DNA from: Ruegeria sp. Alg231-54
GTDB lineage: Bacteria; Pseudomonadota; Alphaproteobacteria; Rhodobacterales; Rhodobacteraceae
NCBI RefSeq assembly: GCF_900143525.1
Contig: NZ_FREZ01000003.1
Span: 62,001-126,000, forward strand
Length of the DNA: 64,000 nt
Direction of reading: 5' to 3'
Part shown: positions 44,898-54,268 of the stretch, in pieces
Layout: every line of letters starts with the position of its first letter
Numbering within the stretch: the stretch's first letter is position 1
Made by a program: the position numbers and the translations under genes
The notes under the pieces: model-generated
The model's input: the letters and a program-made list of their open reading frames with translations, nothing else
Database searches by the model: none
What the model was told of the DNA's origin: nothing

Positions 44898-45488
44898 TCA
44901 GGTTTTGTCTTCCAGTGTTTCAGCCAATTTCAGCGCGGCGAAATAGGACGAATAACCCCATGTTTTTGGAGGTTTGAGCGGAATGAATGCATCCGTGGTG
45001 ATAAACAGGTTTATGATTCCGTGCGCGACGATCTCACAGGCTTGTTTGTCGGCTTTTGGGTGTGAGGCAAGAACGATGTCTATCGCGACCTTGTAAAAAG
45101 CCTCCATCGATTCCAGTAGCGGCTTGCGAAGCTCTGGGTAGATCTCAATCGAGTTGACGAGAGCCTGGTAACAAATGTTGATCCGGGGATCCATCTCACC
45201 GTCAGAGTTGAACAGGGCCTCGATCAGATTGCGGACATCGGGATGTTCGTCCAGCGCAACGCGCAATGTTTCGGTCTGTTTGCTGAATGTTTCGACGACA
45301 TGCTCACCTAGCGCCAGAACCATTGCTTTGCGGTTGCCAAGATGATGGCGGATCAGTGGGCGCTTCAGCCCGGCTTGTGCCGCGATATGTTCAAGTGTGG
45401 CCCCTTCGACGCCGTAGCGAACGACGCACGACATAAAGGCATCGAGGACTTCTTTTTTACGTTGATCTTGTACCGAGGGGCGACCCAT
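44898..45488 (-). CDS. TetR-family regulator 2 (BetI-like)
   Basis: Repressor of 196 aa. The helix-turn-helix GATLEHIAAQAGLKRPLIRHHL is nearly the same as in TetR 1, and the N terminus MGRPSVQDQRKK matches in form. It is convergent with the reductase gene. Its promoter lies within a 50-bp near-perfect palindrome centred on CTGTCA-N4-TGACAG, so strong autorepression is expected. Likely targets are Rieske 2 and perhaps Rieske 1. Confidence 0.87.
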   Translation of the reverse strand: MGRPSVQDQRKKEVLDAFMSCVVRYGVEGATLEHIAAQAGLKRPLIRHHLGNRKAMVLALGEHVVETFSKQTETLRVALDEHPDVRNLIEALFNSDGEMDPRINICYQALVNSIEIYPELRKPLLESMEAFYKVAIDIVLASHPKADKQACEIVAHGIINLFITTDAFIPLKPPKTWGYSSYFAALKLAETLEDKT

Positions 45489-45524
45489 GCGATTACCCTT
45501 ACACAGAAACGGAATTTTAGTGAT

Positions 45525-45574
45525 ATCTTAGTTTAAATTGACTGTCAAGATTGACAGTCAATTTAAACTAAGAT
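45525..45574. promoter_or_regulatory. 50-bp palindromic operator/promoter of tetR2
   Basis: Two 24-bp arms are perfect inverted repeats around a 2-bp centre (GA). The core is CTGTCAAGATTGACAG. On the minus strand TTGACA (45548-45543) and TATCAC (45525-45520) are 17 nt apart, a good promoter for tetR2 embedded in the palindrome. Confidence 0.75.
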
Positions 45575-45686
45575 TGCCTACCGCTCTTCAGCGCTTTCTG
45601 CATTAGTGCCCATCGTTCCAGTCGATAATCTAACGCAAGCAATGTTCAAGCTTCCCGGTGGGGCGAAGTGTTTGAGGGCGGTGGGT

Positions 45687-47069
45687 CTAGGTGAAAAGCC
45701 CAAGCCTTTCTCCTCCCGCCACATCCGCAAATCTGTTGAGATTTGGGAACAGAGTGTTCAGTGCCGAAGGTTGCACACCAAACCAAATAGACAGGTCAGC
45801 ATAAAGTTGATCGGTCGAGGTCGTTGGGATCAAAACACCGTCGCCCACATCAAGCTGGTTGTCACTGGCTAGGCCAAGTTCGGGGTAATCCCCCAGAATT
45901 TGCCCGCCTTTGACAGCGTTGCCCATAACCAGAGTATTGCCGCCCCAACCATGATCCGTACCGTTGCCATTCGACGTCAACGTCCGGCCGAAATCTGATC
46001 CGGTGAACGTCACAACACGATCAGCTGACCCCATGTCGTCAAGCGTTGCCTGAAATGCACCGAGGGCTTCGGATAATACGCGCAGCATACGGGCATGGTT
46101 CGTCAACAGCTCATCGTGATGGTCCCAACCGATATAGCGCACAAAGAACGTCTGCTGCTCGTGACCCAGCCGGTCCGAGGCGGCAATCGTTTTGGCGACC
46201 ATGCGCAATTGTTGCGCGAGGTCCGAAGACGGGAAGGACCGGGGTATCTTGATCCCGCGGGTTGCTGATTTGAACGTGTCGTGTTTGGACTGCGCGTCGC
46301 GGGTCAGGTTCAGATATGTCTCGCGGAAGGGATCGCCGTTTTGATCGGCATTCATCATTCGGTTGAAACTGTCCAAAAGCAGGTCGTTGAGCGGACTTTT
46401 CTCTTCTTTCACGTATAGACCGACGCTGCCCTTGTCTGTGATTGAATATGGCAAGTCTATCTTGCCGTTTTGCGCAATGTTGTTTCCGGCCAGCGAGATG
46501 TTCATTCCGATCTCGTGCGCCGACTTTGAGGGCTGCAGGTCATCAGCAAAGAACCCGAACCATCCGTCATTCACACGCAGATCCGGGCGCGAGGTTTGCC
46601 AGTGTTTGAACTGGTCCGCGTGGCTCAGCAGTCCCAGGGGGAGTGCGGCCGAGCCGTCATAGAACTGCTCTTTCCGGACCTGTTCGACCAAGGGCCCAAC
46701 ATTGGCGACAAAAGAGAGGCGCCTTTGATCGAACAGCTCGGCCACCTCGGGCATCGACGGGTGCAGGCCAAAGCTGCGGCCCAGCCGATCTTTGGGCGTA
46801 TCCAAGTCCAGCAGCTCACCTCGCGAAAGGGCAAGATTGGCCCGCGTCTTCGAGTATTGGCCGTGCGCGATTTTGTCTTTTGGTACCAGCATGTTGAAGC
46901 TGTCATTGCCACCATCCAACATAACAAAAACAAGCGCCCTGCGGGCGGGCTTGATCATTCCCGTCCCAGCTTGCGCCAAACCGGGCAGGGCGGCACCCAT
47001 CATTGCGCCAGTTGCGGCAACACCGGTCGAGGCCAAAAACTGCCGGCGCGTAAAGGATTTGATCAGCAT
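45687..47069 (-). CDS. DUF1501 exported protein
   Basis: Protein of 460 aa in the DUF1501 family, which has a sulfatase/alkaline-phosphatase-like fold. The twin-arginine signal is TRRQFLASTGVAATGAMMGAA, so export is in folded form, perhaps with metal bound. It shows LVFVMLDGGNDSFNMLVP, VVTFTGSDFGRTLTSNGNG and TDHGWGGNTLVMG, the typical metal-site blocks. ATG 47069 lies 4 nt after the DUF1800 gene, the usual partner. Function unknown; secreted or surface polymer handling is a common suggestion. Confidence 0.85.
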   Translation of the reverse strand: MLIKSFTRRQFLASTGVAATGAMMGAALPGLAQAGTGMIKPARRALVFVMLDGGNDSFNMLVPKDKIAHGQYSKTRANLALSRGELLDLDTPKDRLGRSFGLHPSMPEVAELFDQRRLSFVANVGPLVEQVRKEQFYDGSAALPLGLLSHADQFKHWQTSRPDLRVNDGWFGFFADDLQPSKSAHEIGMNISLAGNNIAQNGKIDLPYSITDKGSVGLYVKEEKSPLNDLLLDSFNRMMNADQNGDPFRETYLNLTRDAQSKHDTFKSATRGIKIPRSFPSSDLAQQLRMVAKTIAASDRLGHEQQTFFVRYIGWDHHDELLTNHARMLRVLSEALGAFQATLDDMGSADRVVTFTGSDFGRTLTSNGNGTDHGWGGNTLVMGNAVKGGQILGDYPELGLASDNQLDVGDGVLIPTTSTDQLYADLSIWFGVQPSALNTLFPNLNRFADVAGGERLGLFT

Positions 47070-47073
47070 GGGC

Positions 47074-48846
<1,773 letters not shown>

Positions 48847-48960
48847 GGTGGATGGCGGTCCTTTAGATCTGACGACAGCGGCTGCGACTTCAATAAACTG
48901 TCATATACGACAAAATAAAACTTAGCCCCGCTGTTTCAACCTAAAGAATCCGATATCCGC

Positions 48961-48986
48961 AAAAAAAATGCCCCGTTTCCGGGGCA
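48961..48986 (-). terminator. Terminator after the DUF2141 gene
   Basis: On the minus strand GCCCCG-GAAA-CGGGGC is followed by A and eight T, a textbook intrinsic terminator. It separates the DUF2141/small-membrane-protein unit from the DUF1800/DUF1501 unit. Confidence 0.88.
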
Positions 48987-49012
48987 GTTGGGGTTAAACT
49001 TGTAGGGTAGCC

Positions 49013-49444
49013 TTAGTTTGCGTAATTCATTTTCAAACCAAGCGATGAGGTATTGCCATCGTATTCGATCGCCGCGTCTTCGAACGCCGGCAACGATCTG
49101 ACGCCTGCGCCCTTGGAATAAGCCCAACCTTCTTGCGGGATCGGCCCTTTCATCTCGAACTGGCCGTTGTCGTTCTGGTCATGGTGTATCATGATCGCAA
49201 GCTGTCCGGGCTTCTGGTTCTCGAGCGTTCCGGAAACTGTGCTACCTGAGGCCGGGATCTTCGCGTAGCCCACGATTTTCGCCATCTGGCTTTGGTCAAA
49301 TGCGGCCTTATCGTCAAATGCCAGGACGTGGATGACGCCCCCGCGTCCGGCGTCGACACCAGTGATATCGATCTGTATGTCCCCAGCCGTAGCCTGAGAG
49401 GTCGCCAGAGCCATAAGGCCAGCGAAGAATGCAATCTTGGTCAT
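49013..49444 (-). CDS. DUF2141 exported protein
   Basis: Protein of 143 aa with a clear signal peptide (MTKIAFFAGLMALATSQATA, cut near AGD) and a DUF2141 beta-sandwich. HDQNDNGQFEMKG and PQEGWAYSKGAG are the hallmark blocks. It is periplasmic or outer-membrane associated; function unknown. It follows a small membrane protein gene by 18 nt and ends at a strong terminator. Confidence 0.83.
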   Translation of the reverse strand: MTKIAFFAGLMALATSQATAGDIQIDITGVDAGRGGVIHVLAFDDKAAFDQSQMAKIVGYAKIPASGSTVSGTLENQKPGQLAIMIHHDQNDNGQFEMKGPIPQEGWAYSKGAGVRSLPAFEDAAIEYDGNTSSLGLKMNYAN

Positions 49445-49462
49445 TGAGTTTCTCCAGAACAG

Positions 49463-49735
49463 TTAACCAATGTAAATTCCGAACAGACGCCATGCGAGAT
49501 CCTGCACGACGTAAAGCAGCCCGAAGGCGAACCACATGATCGTGATGGCGTAGAAAAGCGGCGGGTTTTCTCGGCTGTCGATTGTTTCAATCAAAAAGGC
49601 CTGACCGGTCATGAAGGATGAGGCGGCCCACCACATAAACAGCAACCCCCAGATCGCGTAGACCTGAAACCATGTGGCCAACAGCAAGCATAAGAAGATG
49701 ATCCAAGAAAGGGGGTGGGATTTGAGATACTGCAT
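49463..49735 (-). CDS. Small membrane protein, unknown
   Basis: A 90-aa protein with two or three hydrophobic segments (SWIIFLCLLLATWFQVYAIW, LLFMWWAASSFMTGQAFLI, ITIMWFAFGLLYVVQDLAW). Aromatic-rich helices and the coupled DUF2141 gene suggest an envelope role. I do not recognise the family. Confidence 0.68.
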   Translation of the reverse strand: MQYLKSHPLSWIIFLCLLLATWFQVYAIWGLLFMWWAASSFMTGQAFLIETIDSRENPPLFYAITIMWFAFGLLYVVQDLAWRLFGIYIG

Positions 49736-49905
49736 TGAACTTCTCTATCTATTTTCGGGGTTTGTGCCCGCATCAAAGTGGGCACGACGAAGGGTTACCT
49801 ATGCCTCAAAAAACTGTGTGGCTTTGAAGAGGCTGTGTATTATTCTGGCTTGCCGCCATTGCTGATCAGTTGAAGTTCCGTCCACGCGGGCGACGTGCCA
49901 ACTCT

Positions 49906-51324
49906 TTAGTCATGGATTGCCTGAAGCTGGTCGAATTGCGCTTTATCCAACCGGTAGAACATCAGGGCAACAATCGAGGCCATGTATATGACGAGGCTAA
50001 GGCAGGCATAGTTCCATCCTAGTGCACGGGTGACCTCGGGGGTCAGATTCGATTGATCTGGCGCTTCCGGAAAGCCAACATATGCCAGGAACATTCCAGA
50101 GATCGCTAACCCGCCAGCCGTGCCCGCCTTAAGCACGAATGTGATGACCGATGTGATGATCCCTTCGTTCTGGAAACCGTTCTGGCTGATACCCAATTCA
50201 ACGACGTCCGCGGTCATCGACGTCAGCAAAGATGTGGTCCAGACAATCAGGATGATTTGCAGAATGCCGTGAATAAACAGCAACCAGATCAGAAGCTCTG
50301 TGCCATTTGCAGGGAAGAACCCGATTTCACGCAGCACGTAAGGGGCGACACCGACAATTGCCGAGAGAATCGACAAGTATATGGCGCTCGATTTCTTGTC
50401 GCCGGATCGTGCGATAGGTTTCAGGGTTACGCCCGCTATCAAAGCGCCGATCAGGTTGGCCATCAGAATCAGAGCTATTTGGTCATTGTTTAGCTCCCAA
50501 AAGAACGAGGTCAGGTAGGTCCACAAAGCTGCTCCGATCCCGGCGCCCACCGCGAAAACGGCCGAGCTGACAAAGATGGCGAGCAATGCGGGCAGCTTGA
50601 ACGCTGCGAAGAACTGTCTGAAAAACCCAGAGATGCTGTAGGTCGCCACATGCGAAATATCCAGCATTCTATTCTGCCATTTGCGCGTGCCCAAGGCGGT
50701 GACAGTGATAGCCAGCGCTATGAGGATTGCGCCGACAAGGCCTGCTTCCTGATAGCCGGCCTGGTTTAGGATGCCGTAAGGCATCGTGTCGGTCGGAACC
50801 AACCAGATCACATACATCGCGATGACCATGATCTGACCGGCAATCCAGGTGACCGAGACCTTGAGGCCAGACAACATGGTTCGTCCGCCATAGTCCTTGG
50901 TCAACTCTGGCACCATCGCGTTGTGTGGAACGTCAAACAACGTCATCGCCGTCCGCAGTAGGATCGTTGTGATCAGCAGGAACCAGAACAGCTGGGTCTC
51001 TGAGGTCAGTGCTGCAGGTGGGTTCCAAATAAACCAGAACAGGAGTGCGACAGGTATGATCGCCGCGTAGATGAACGGGTGGCGCTTGCCGGCCCGAGAA
51101 CGTGTGTTATCCGACAAGTAACCGACAACAGGATCGGACACAGCGTCGAACATCAGAGCAATGAAAAGGGCAAACCCCACCGTCTCGGCCGGAAGACCGA
51201 TGACCAGATTGTAGTAGATAAGCAGGAAAAAGCTCAGCCCGTTCGACAAGATGCCGTTGGCTATGCCGCCCGCCCCGTAAAACAACTGCATGCTGACCGG
51301 TGGGCTTTCAGTACTGGTGTTCAT
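49906..51324 (-). CDS. GPH-family (MelB-like) cation symporter
   Basis: Twelve-helix major-facilitator-type carrier of 472 aa in the glycoside-pentoside-hexuronide symporter family. The hallmark loop FDAVSDPVVGYLSDNTRSRAG with KRHP follows helix 2. GGAGGAAAA precedes ATG 51324. Members of this family also occur in steroid and xenobiotic gene sets, so a sugar cargo is not certain. A perfect AGTGA-type operator lies 35 bp upstream, linking it to the catabolic regulon of the window. Confidence 0.86.
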   Translation of the reverse strand: MNTSTESPPVSMQLFYGAGGIANGILSNGLSFFLLIYYNLVIGLPAETVGFALFIALMFDAVSDPVVGYLSDNTRSRAGKRHPFIYAAIIPVALLFWFIWNPPAALTSETQLFWFLLITTILLRTAMTLFDVPHNAMVPELTKDYGGRTMLSGLKVSVTWIAGQIMVIAMYVIWLVPTDTMPYGILNQAGYQEAGLVGAILIALAITVTALGTRKWQNRMLDISHVATYSISGFFRQFFAAFKLPALLAIFVSSAVFAVGAGIGAALWTYLTSFFWELNNDQIALILMANLIGALIAGVTLKPIARSGDKKSSAIYLSILSAIVGVAPYVLREIGFFPANGTELLIWLLFIHGILQIILIVWTTSLLTSMTADVVELGISQNGFQNEGIITSVITFVLKAGTAGGLAISGMFLAYVGFPEAPDQSNLTPEVTRALGWNYACLSLVIYMASIVALMFYRLDKAQFDQLQAIHD

Positions 51325-51358
51325 TTTTCCTCCGGATCTTGGTTGCAGCAATACGGTG

Positions 51359-51372
51359 AGTGAACGATCACT
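51359..51372. promoter_or_regulatory. AGTGA-type operator before the symporter gene
   Basis: AGTGAACGATCACT, the exact reverse complement of the sites at 34.8 and 38.5 kb. Confidence 0.65.
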
Positions 51373-51503
51373 CAAAACAGATCACAAGGATCGTTTTTTG
51401 TCAAAGGTGTTAGAAAAGGTGCCTAACGACCGCGTTTGAGAAGCAAATGACCGCCGAAGCAACAGGCAACAAGCAGGGGCCATTCGCGTAGTGGAGAGCG
51501 AAT

Positions 51504-51525
51504 CCCGACCGCGTTCGCGGTCGGG
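51504..51525 (-). terminator. Hairpin after the porin gene
   Basis: CCCGACCGC-GTTC-GCGGTCGGG is a perfect stem directly after the FadL-type gene. There is no T-run. Confidence 0.55.
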
Positions 51526-51532
51526 TGCTTGA

Positions 51533-52597
51533 TCAGAAGTTATGCGACAGGCTCACACGTACAGCGGTGCCGGAAACATCCCGGATCTGCAGGCCCGCGT
51601 CAGGTTCGTTCACATCGCCAAGCGTGCCATACGTGACATCAACCAGAATTCGGGTCTGACCGATCGAGTGCACGGCACCCAGTGTGATACCTTTGCCGCC
51701 GCCTTCGTAGTCAAAGCCACCAAAACCGCCTTCAGGTTCAGAGCGGGACAGAATGCCGTAGAAGTACCATTTCGGGTTCAGTAGGTAGCCGACGCCAATT
51801 TGGTAGTCGACCGAGTTTTCCGCAAATTCCGCAAGCGGACCGCCAAGAACCGGAGACTGTACGGCGACATCATCCCAGTTCCTCCAGCGGATCGATCCAA
51901 AGGCACCCCAAGGGCCCTTGATCGCACTTTGCACGTTCAGTGCGACTGTCTGAGGGGTGCTCAATTGCGTCGTCACGTCAGATGGCGAAAGGGGTTGCAG
52001 CTGTTCGACGCCATCCAGATCGTGATCGATTTCCGAGTAGTATGTCAGGTCGGCGCGAAACGCGATCGACGGGATCTCATACGCGGCACCCACAAGGAAA
52101 CCGGGATTGAAGTCACCCTCGGAATCCAGCGAGTAGCTGAGAGAGGGATTTATCAGTGCACCGCTGAAATCGTTAATCTTTTCAAACCGTACCCCGGCAA
52201 AGGCACTAAAATTCTCATTAAATTTGTAGCGCGCCATCAAAGCGACTTCGGTGCCGCGATACCGGACGTTGGTGCCAGCAGACGGGGCGCCCGTACCAGT
52301 TGGGTATAGAAGCTTATAGTTGACCGAGTTGAAGCCGTGGATTGCGACTGCCCATTTGTCGCCTACATCCTGTTTGTAAGCCAGGGACAGGCCGCTAATG
52401 CTGGGTGTAACATTACCTGTTGGCTGTCCGAACTCAGTGCCTTCGGTTTTTGAATCGGCCCATCCTCCGGTGATTTCGACATAACGGCCCTGCTCAAAAA
52501 GGAACCGGTTTACCGATGGGAACCCCTCGATTCCGCCGGCAAATGCTGGGCTTGAAATCAAGCACGCGCCCAATGCCAATGTTGCAATTTTATTCAT
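51533..52597 (-). CDS. FadL/OmpP1-type outer-membrane channel
   Basis: Outer-membrane beta-barrel of 354 aa for hydrophobic substrates such as fatty acids. The signal peptide MNKIATLALGACLISSPAFA is followed by GGIEGFPSVNRFLFEQGRYVEI. Alternating barrel strands fill the rest, and it ends in a terminal phenylalanine (RVSLSHNF) as expected for BAM insertion. It is upstream of the symporter gene on the same strand, but a hairpin and an operator lie between. Confidence 0.84.
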   Translation of the reverse strand: MNKIATLALGACLISSPAFAGGIEGFPSVNRFLFEQGRYVEITGGWADSKTEGTEFGQPTGNVTPSISGLSLAYKQDVGDKWAVAIHGFNSVNYKLLYPTGTGAPSAGTNVRYRGTEVALMARYKFNENFSAFAGVRFEKINDFSGALINPSLSYSLDSEGDFNPGFLVGAAYEIPSIAFRADLTYYSEIDHDLDGVEQLQPLSPSDVTTQLSTPQTVALNVQSAIKGPWGAFGSIRWRNWDDVAVQSPVLGGPLAEFAENSVDYQIGVGYLLNPKWYFYGILSRSEPEGGFGGFDYEGGGKGITLGAVHSIGQTRILVDVTYGTLGDVNEPDAGLQIRDVSGTAVRVSLSHNF

Positions 52598-53021
52598 TCT
52601 TCCCTCCCTTTCCTCGGCTTTGTGTCTTCAATTGTGCCGAGGGGACCTGATGTGACCGTGGCGCTAGGGCGCGGCGGCCTGTTGAAAGCGCCGTGGTTTG
52701 CGCATGGTCGTGCAACCATCGAATGACGTGTCTTCAAATGGTTGCGCTTCCGGCCTGTGAAACTGTTTGTGGTGCAGCAGGGAGGCGCGCAGCGTGAGGC
52801 CGTCGCAATTAGGTGCGATGGCGGAACGTTGTCTTCCGTTGAATGCAATGCCTCGACCCTGATGTCGGCCGCTTTGCAGCAGGCAATACCAATTGGTTCG
52901 GCAAACAAGCCGACTGCGCGATTTTTCATAGTCCCTGTCGTTTATTGCAGCCCAGTCTTAGGCCGGGTTTTGATCTGGTTAGTGCGGTGCGAGTATCCCC
53001 GGGCTGACACCTCCTCGTTGT

Positions 53022-53126
53022 TTAGATGTTTTGATTGGCACGCTCCTCTTGGGTCTGCGCCGCGTTACCGAACAACTGTCTTGCACGAACTTCATCAATG
53101 ACCCGAATGTGCTCTGGATTGGTCAT
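53022..53126 (-). CDS. Possible 34-codon small ORF
   Basis: It starts MTNPEHIRVIDEVRARQLFG with GGGGCAG upstream; base composition is gene-like, but length and lack of homology leave it doubtful. Confidence 0.2.
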   Translation of the reverse strand: MTNPEHIRVIDEVRARQLFGNAAQTQEERANQNI

Positions 53127-53207
53127 GGATCTGCCCCTGCTGTTTACCCGTCGATTTGTTGTTTGTCGGATATGACAATTATTTGTTGCACATGGCAGAC
53201 AACTTTT

Positions 53208-53223
53208 CAATACGTTTGTATTG
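53208..53223. promoter_or_regulatory. Palindrome before tetR3, possible own operator
   Basis: CAATACGTTTGTATTG has 6-bp arms CAATAC/GTATTG and lies 120 bp before tetR3. A partial copy (ACGTTGTATT) lies near 53255. Confidence 0.35.
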
Positions 53224-53342
53224 TACGTCAGAATTGGAATAATATTTCGCGGCAAACGTTGTATTTTCAGGGCTTTGATCCAGTTCCCACAAACACCAGG
53301 GTTCCGCTCACACTTTTGCGGGATTTGCGCTAGGAAAGGCAG

Positions 53343-53954
53343 ATGACGCGAAATTTGACAGAGAATCGGGCCAAACAGCGCGACAGGAACCGAGAACAGA
53401 AGCGACGGGAACTTGCCGAGAACGCGATTGCGACAATTGCGCGTGCTGGATATGCCAATACCACCTTGCGGGATATCGCGGCCTCTACCGGCGTATCGCT
53501 GGGCAAAATACAGTATTATTTTCCCGAAAAAGAGGGATTGTTGTTGTATTGCGTAGATCTGTCGGTCGACCGGTTCACGTCACAGCTGAACGAAATTCTT
53601 GATGCAGAACTCAGCCCACGCGAGGCGCGCGGTGCCTATATCGAGCTGTTTGCCCAGTCGATCATCAACTATGCGCATCTGCACAGGCTTTGGTATGACA
53701 TCCGCAATCAGGCTATGTTCGATAGCCAGCTCAGGCCGCGAGTTGCTGACGTCGAGGCCCGGTTTGTCGCAATTTGTGACGAGCTCGGTAAGAAATTTGC
53801 TGTCGATGATGTGCGTGCTGTGGAAATCTATGTGATGCTGGACGGCGCCTTTCGGTATTACATCCAGCAAAGCATAGCCGGGATGCCAATCACGGCCGAG
53901 GACATCGCGCAGCACCTAAAACGCATTATAGGTTACCTGACTGGTGAAAAGTAA
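53343..53954 (+). CDS. TetR-family regulator 3
   Basis: Regulator of 203 aa, with a basic N-terminal extension (RAKQRDRNREQKRRELAEN), the helix-turn-helix TTLRDIAASTGVSLGKIQYYF, and a ligand domain resembling the BetI C-terminal domain. It is not close to TetR 1 or 2. It is convergent with the cis/trans isomerase gene and divergent from the porin. It is one candidate for the protein that reads the AGTGA-type sites, though none is in its own promoter. Confidence 0.84.
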   Translation: MTRNLTENRAKQRDRNREQKRRELAENAIATIARAGYANTTLRDIAASTGVSLGKIQYYFPEKEGLLLYCVDLSVDRFTSQLNEILDAELSPREARGAYIELFAQSIINYAHLHRLWYDIRNQAMFDSQLRPRVADVEARFVAICDELGKKFAVDDVRAVEIYVMLDGAFRYYIQQSIAGMPITAEDIAQHLKRIIGYLTGEK

Positions 53955-54268
53955 GTTACGGACCAATACTCGGCCGTCTCGCTATTCGCTTGCCGGGGCG
54001 TATGTTCGTTCTGTTTCCGCTCGGGTTGTAGGCACGGTTTTCCGCCGATTATCTTTGGCTGATGGAGCTCTTGCATGCAGTATATTGTCATAACAAAAAA
54101 TAAATAAAACGATGACGCAATGGCTTTGCAAATGCTGCACCAACCGCGTTTTCTGTGCTTACTGCTACTTCAGTTTGGCCCGATGACGTGGCCTAGGTGT
54201 TAGGTTTTCTTTCTGCGTCACGTTGATAGAGTGGGAATGATCAGGCACCCCTATTGCAATGGGCTGAC
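53955..54268. other. Intergenic region between convergent genes
   Basis: In these 314 bp I see no ORF with gene-like composition, no stable hairpin with T-run and no repeat. Confidence 0.5.

Larger units (their letters stand above)
52598..53342. other. Long intergenic region, no convincing gene
   Basis: This 745-bp stretch between the porin and tetR3 genes holds only short, poorly supported ORFs and one 16-bp palindrome. Codon bias does not suggest a missed protein. Confidence 0.5.

Noticed and set aside
45525..45574. The long palindrome as a terminator or an insertion-sequence end
   Set aside because: It contains a well-spaced -35/-10 pair for tetR2 and a core repeated at two other promoters; no target duplication or transposase is nearby.
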